A DNA stretch of 64,000 nucleotides from Buxus sempervirens (Eukaryota > Streptophyta > Magnoliopsida > Buxales > Buxaceae), in NCBI GenBank assembly GCA_947561395.2, contig OX387190.1, positions 20,702,858 through 20,766,857 on the forward strand, written 5' to 3'. Below are positions 59,132 through 64,000 of the stretch, one piece after another (positions within the stretch are counted from its first letter, which is position 1; each line of letters opens with the position of its first letter). Below the pieces are notes generated by a model. The model saw nothing but the letters and a program-made list of their open reading frames with translations. It ran no database searches and was not told the DNA's origin. The position numbers were made by a program, and so were the translations under genes.

Positions 59132-61535
59132 CTAATTGTGAGACATGGAAATGTCACCTAGATGACTTCCGATATCATCACGCGAGGATTGATAAAAATA
59201 GAGAGTCGCCACCATTCAAGTTAGGGTGTGAATGGACACCAAAGGGATCAAATCATGCCAAATAGAGCCGAAGTAGCTCTAAGTGAAGGAAAAATCCAGA
59301 GATCAGGTAATGGGAATAAGTTATGAGCATGGGAAGGTATTAAGCACCCCCACTCATCCGTACAAGACGGTTGCCATATGCTTGTTCATGCTCAAAGGAT
59401 GTTTTCTAATCAACATAGACGAAGAGTGCTTGAAAGTAAACAAAATGTGTGTGATTATTCCATATGAGTAATCCAATGAACTTGGGTTCTCCTCATGGAT
59501 ATACCACTTTTAGAACTTCATGAGTGACTGAAAATCAAAGTAAAACTGAAGAGAAATTCAGCTAAGGTAAAATCTGGAAAATCATATTGCAAGAGCTTGA
59601 AAGCTTCGATTAATCACAAATCACTCAATTTAAATCCAAATCAAATAAACCAAAGCCATTTGAAATTTGGTATGAAGTAGAATATCCAGTAAAAAAATCA
59701 GCTCATTTTGATTCAAAACAGGAGAGAAATACTCTGTGAAAATCTGCTGTTGTAACTCAAAAAAAGCGGCGAGTAAGCATTTTTGAAATCCTATTCGTGG
59801 AATTTGGTTCCATATAAATCCATGAAAATTTGCATGGATAAAGTATGTGGTGCCATCTTTCAAACGAAATAGGTCTTACACCAAACTCCATCCATTTGTG
59901 ACTTGTGTGTCCTCTTGAACATGCCCAGAGGATCACAGATTAACCCAGAACTCTGTTACAGAGCCACTCTGAGTCAATCAAGCACACAAGCCACAAATCC
60001 AAACAAAATCTCATGAAACCTATTGGAATAGAAAATATACTCTTCAAGGAAAACACGGAGATTGAGATCACTTGAAACGGATTAAATATGAGCAAATGGT
60101 GCTCAATCAAACTGGCAAGTATAGCAATCTGGATTGAACTGACCTACCGACTTTGAACAAATGGCATCAAAAATTGGCTTCCTAAAAATTGATAAAAATT
60201 TCCATATACAAAATAGACAATCTCATCTATCACATGTCTTTGTAATCACTCAAAAATTCATCCGGAGGATGAAGTTATGAGCATTCTAAGACAGGCCACA
60301 AACGATGTCCTGTTTTAAAGAATTGTGAACAAGAGACCAAAACGAGTGCAAGTGATCTTGCCCAAAATAGCTTGAAAATCATCAAAACAATCTCATGAAG
60401 TCCTAAAAATTCAATCTAAGGCCAAGAATCTCAGTTTTCCATATGGAACATGGAGAATCCAAAATCTAGCCTATACTAAAAAAACAGTGAAAAGAAGTGT
60501 GTGATAGTGAGAATCACATTTCTGGGAGCAAACAAAGATCAAATGCTATAGAGAGCATTGATCATAATGTTTTCTCCAGATTCAAATAACACAAGTAATC
60601 ATAGGTGCAAAATAACCACTCCATGTTCTTCATCACATAAGGGTTCTAGCCTAAAGGATCCATTCCATCTTCTTTTTCCCCAAGCTCTTTCTTCACGTTT
60701 TACGGCTAGAGAGGATTCCCAGGTACTTTCGAAGAGGTTTGTGGGTACAAACAACAACTCAAAGCCTTACACTACAGAAAGGTAGAAGATGAGAGTTGGA
60801 AATGTAAAGAGAAGACCAGAAAGCTAAAAAGAGCTTTACCTTGGTAGCTTGAGCACTTGAGTAGGCAATCCAGCAGAGTTTCCCTTCTGGCAGAGCTTCA
60901 ATGCTTCAAATTGCCAGCCATTTGCAAGAGGAGGACCCCTCTATTTATAGGCACAGCCAAGGGTAGAAAAGTCCCAAGGGTATGCTTATAAATCCTTCTA
61001 GATTATTCCAATTCAAGTTAAAGGCTTGAATTGGAGTAATTTCGTAGGTTTCGGAGGGTAAAACAGGGAGTTCAAGTCCCTAAGAGATAAGTAATATGCA
61101 TAAATAAGACTCAGAAATCGAGCCTTTTCGCAAATGCACGAAACAAGCAAAACCGCATATACAGTGTGGTTTACGCCAAACCGTCACTTTGTATACGGTT
61201 TCAATGCAAATCCACCTCAACTGCAAATACAGAACGGTTTGAATTTAGTTACGCTCCTAATGATTGTTGTCGACGTGGCCTAACGGCCTAAGCTTCTAAA
61301 AGCCACGTGGCAGCTCACGCAAAAAGCATGAACCTCAACCGTGCTGTGTGCGCGGTCGCAACTCCATACACAAGGCGGTTGAGACTAAATTCACAAAAAC
61401 CGCATATACAATATGGTTAGCACCCCTTTTGAGTATTTTGAGTTTTTGACACATGTCAAAACACAAATAAAACATTTAAAATTCATTTTGATTGTTCTCT
61501 CCCATTGATGTGCAATTTGGGGTGTCTACACTAAT
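59132..61535 (-). mobile_element. Complete 2.4-kb solo LTR with TSD CTAAT
   Basis: The LTR spans 59137-61530 (2394 bp) between CTAAT copies (59132-59136, 61531-61535). On the minus strand it begins TGTAGACACCCC and ends TGTCTCACA, with GGTGGCGACTC near its end, a phrase I associate with Tat-like gypsy LTRs. No internal region. Unit A has the same insertion but truncated, so it predates the duplication. Confidence 0.8.
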
Positions 61536-62260
61536 ATTTATTTTTGCATGGATAAAGAGCACGGTCAAGCAAATGGGCCAAAGCTACAAAACCTAATAGA
61601 AACCATAAGATGGGGTCTGCTTTTTTGTGGCTTGAAAGGTCCCATAAAGGGGAAATCTTTGCCGCTAGATAGGCAATAGAAAGGGAAGTGATCAAAGTAA
61701 TGATCACCCAAACAAGGTGTAGAGACAAACTTAAGGTAATGGTAGCATTCTAAAATCCAAAATCAAACATCATTGAACTATCAAAAGAAAACCTTTGGTC
61801 TTGGAGATCTGATCCAAGACTGGCATTGAACACTACGATTGAAGGACCAACACTTAGATTATACAAATCTAGACAGAAATCCAACAAAACAAGGTAGATT
61901 TAATGAGAAATGAAACTCTAGGGCCGAGGGCGAGCTATCGGTCGGCATTAACTACCAGACCAAAAAAAGTCCGACGGATGCCAATCGATGCCGTTGTCAG
62001 TGTAAGTCTTGTCCTCTTCTTCATCATCTTCACCTTGGATTTCCATAAAAAAACAAAGGCCTAAGAACCAAGACCTGATCAGACATCACCCACCGGAAGC
62101 CGAACCTCCCATAACCTCGCTCCAAAATCAGACGCTACACCAAAAGCCCTAGCTATCGCACGCTTCTCACTGGTGAGAAAACCTTGCTTTGTAGACGCTT
62201 CCGGAGAGAAACCCTCACTTCGAAAATGCTTTTGGAGAGACCCTCACTTTCGAAGAGAAA
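61536..62260. other. Right end of unit B, non-coding
   Basis: No recognised gene; a minus-strand 65-residue hydrophobic open frame (61531-61728) is unsupported. CCCTCACTT-CGAA repeats occur at 62210-62255. The equivalent is missing at the A/B junction. Confidence 0.5.
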
Positions 62261-62878
62261 TCCTCTAGTGAACACCAGTGAGAAGCCCTCCTAAACCTTG
62301 AATCAGCCCAGCTGAAAACAAGATTATTCGCACAAGAATCTTTCAACTATGTTGTTGCTCAAGTGTTCTCCAACTCAACCAAACTTATCAAAGGAGAGTT
62401 GAAATGTAAAAGCAACACTTTTTATAGCTTCAAGGGAACGAGTCAGAGGGGAATAATATCATTGATCAAAATATATAGCAGAAATACTAATATAAACCAT
62501 ATTGTAATGGATGCACTCAAAATATCATGCACCAATCCACTGTGATTGGTAGATTCAACTTAAAAAAGAAAAATCACTCTCATTGAAATGATTTCCTTTC
62601 TAAATGTTAATGCATCAGTCACAATGCTCTCTTGTAATGTGATGGCTTTTGGTTGGTACTAGGGGCTACAAGCGCTACGTGCGTAGAAAACTTGATCCAC
62701 TTAGATAAACAGCCCAAGGTAGTTTGTTTAAAATAGCGGGGGATTGTTTCGTTTGGAGAGGGCAACGTTTAGAAAAAGAAAAGGGGGCCAGAATCTAAAG
62801 GGAATATTCTCCCATCTTCTCTTTATATATAGTATAAATTAGCTCCCATAAAACCGTTACAAACAATGGTACAACTCC

Positions 62879-63108
62879 GTTCGGTTTGGTTCGGGTCGAC
62901 ATCAACCCAAAAGCCAAACCAATCGAATCAAACTAACTTTCGTTTGATTTTATTCGGTTTCTTTAGTAAAGCATATTGTTAGGTTGGATTCTTGTTCGGT
63001 CTGGTCCGGGTCGACATCAACCCAAAAACCAAACCAATCGAATCAAACCAACCTTCGTTTGATTCAATTCATTTTCTTTAGTAAAGCATATTGTTAAGCA
63101 AAAATATC
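62879..63108. repeat. 115-bp tandem duplication specific to unit C
   Basis: The stretch starting GTTCGGTTTGGTTCGGGTCG at 62879 is repeated from 62994 with about ten differences; unit A has one copy (about 1421-1535). Confidence 0.8.
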
Positions 63109-63866
63109 AACTTAAAATCAAACTGAAACTAAGTTGGTTTACAGATCTTAGAACCAAAACCAAACTATACGCTTTGAAACCCAACCAAAGCCAACTCAAG
63201 TCTGTGCGGGTAGTCGGTTCTCGATTTTAACCAACCCAAGCATCCCTTGAAAAAACCGCCTTTAATGGTTGTCCTCTATCTATTGACTTTGATAGAAGCT
63301 TTTTAGAGTCAAACAAAACAACCAATATAATTCCCTTAAACAATCCAGTAAAGTCACTTCTACTGATTTATCAACAAAAATCCTTTGTTTTATGATCTCT
63401 CTTTCCCCTCCCAGACCCTTGAGCCCTAAGCAGACAACACAACCAAAAGGAGAAAGGGAAAAAAATTATAAGGAAAAATTAAGGGTTTTTTTTCCGGATG
63501 ATATAATAATGCAATATAAGCAATCAATTTTCAAAATTTAACTGTCCTATGCACATAATTTCAAAATTATCTTTTTCATATACAGGGCATACCAGAAAAT
63601 TTTCCACATTCTAGTATAAGTTCATTTTTCTACATGCCAATTTTCGAAAAGGTTAACAAAAGTAATAGATCTTGTAACATCACGCTATGCAGCGGTAAGT
63701 AACATGTGAACTAGTTAAATCACAGTCCAGATGCATACTATTGTTGCAAGCTCGGTAGTGATATTATGTAAATGTTATACTGTATTCTTGCTTATTTCAC
63801 AACCTATTTCTTCAATGTAGTCAATTTTGGGATTGCATAATGATTTTTAACATTTCACATTATGAT

Positions 63867-64000
63867 TGTTAACACAAATTTTCGTATCTAAAACAAAAGA
63901 CAAGAAAAATGTAACAAATAACAATTTGTATTTGAAAAGAAGAAAATGGGTACGATCTTTGTGATTCTCCTCTGATTCAATCTCCTTAATGGGTCTTGGA
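63867..64000. mobile_element. Possible LTR insertion start in unit C
   Basis: Match to A stops after TTATGAT (63866; A 2319). The new sequence begins TGTTAACACAAATTTTCG, an LTR-like TG start. The rest is outside the window, so this is only a boundary call. Confidence 0.35.

Larger units (their letters stand above)
28011..62260. repeat. Tandem segmental duplication, unit B
   Basis: Direct repeat of unit A in the same orientation. Differences: deletion of A's 1267-2080 equivalent; replacement of A's 3018-5743 by 29228-38269 (CACTA plus copia plus LTR fragment); no solo LTR at the 5823 site; intact 39966-40690; deletion of A's 16661-17003 equivalent; and a complete right end including the whole 2.4-kb solo LTR. 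Confidence 0.93.
62261..64000. repeat. Tandem segmental duplication, start of unit C
   Basis: Starts TCCTCTAGTGAACACCAG, matching 803 onward (offset about 61.45 kb), and follows A to 63866. It shows the uninterrupted target of the gypsy element at 62261-62265. Unlike A and B, C keeps the sequence at 63596-63695 without the local AGTATAGTATAAG duplication. No gene recognised. Confidence 0.9.

Overview
The window is nuclear DNA from a flowering plant, probably a TE-rich, AT-rich woody or basal-eudicot-like genome. The evidence is plant Ty1/copia, Ty3/gypsy and CACTA elements, spliced plant genes (a PATRONUS-type securin, an RPB5-family RNA polymerase subunit, ribosomal protein eS10) and large LTR-derived tracts. 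The exact lineage cannot be read from the sequence. No rRNA, tRNA or CRISPR was recognised.

The main architecture is a tandem segmental duplication. Unit A is about 803-27978, unit B about 28011-62260, and unit C starts at 62261 and runs off the window. Matching bases sit about 27.0 kb apart between A and B at the left end, about 31.8 kb apart by the right end of A, and about 61.45 kb apart between A and C. Copies agree closely base for base and differ mainly by nested insertions and deletions. Unit A is preceded by the 3' end of a Ty3/gypsy chromodomain element (2-802) whose uninterrupted target site is visible in unit C.

Layout of a unit, left to right: (1) about 2 kb of non-coding sequence; (2) remains of an RPB5-like gene on the minus strand (two exons in A, one in B); (3) about 2.5 kb with no recognised gene; (4) a decayed LINE split by a 3.1-kb solo LTR; (5) a second 3.0-kb LTR-like block bounded by poly-C; (6) a Harbinger-like DNA element; (7) about 7 kb of non-coding sequence with a TC-rich leader-like stretch, an RTE-type LINE fragment and a small tandem duplication; (8) an intact four-exon PATRONUS-like securin gene (25125-26067 in A, 56962-57904 in B); (9) a 2.4-kb solo LTR, complete in B and truncated in A.

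Unit B differs from A by a 9-kb block (29228-38269) that replaces 2.7 kb of A. It contains a CACTA element (29557-36348, TSD AGA) that captured pieces of a ribosomal protein eS10 gene and, in the opposite orientation, of a DUF506-family gene. A Ty1/copia element (30294-35753, TSD CTCCG) then inserted into the captured eS10 exon. Its two 718-bp LTRs differ at one base by eye, yet its pol frame has three nonsense codons.

The only intact cellular genes are the two PATRONUS-like copies. They lie in a roughly 2.5-kb tract where the two units are almost identical while flanking sequence has drifted, which suggests recent gene conversion or selection. Everything else is mobile-element sequence, gene fragments or non-coding DNA.
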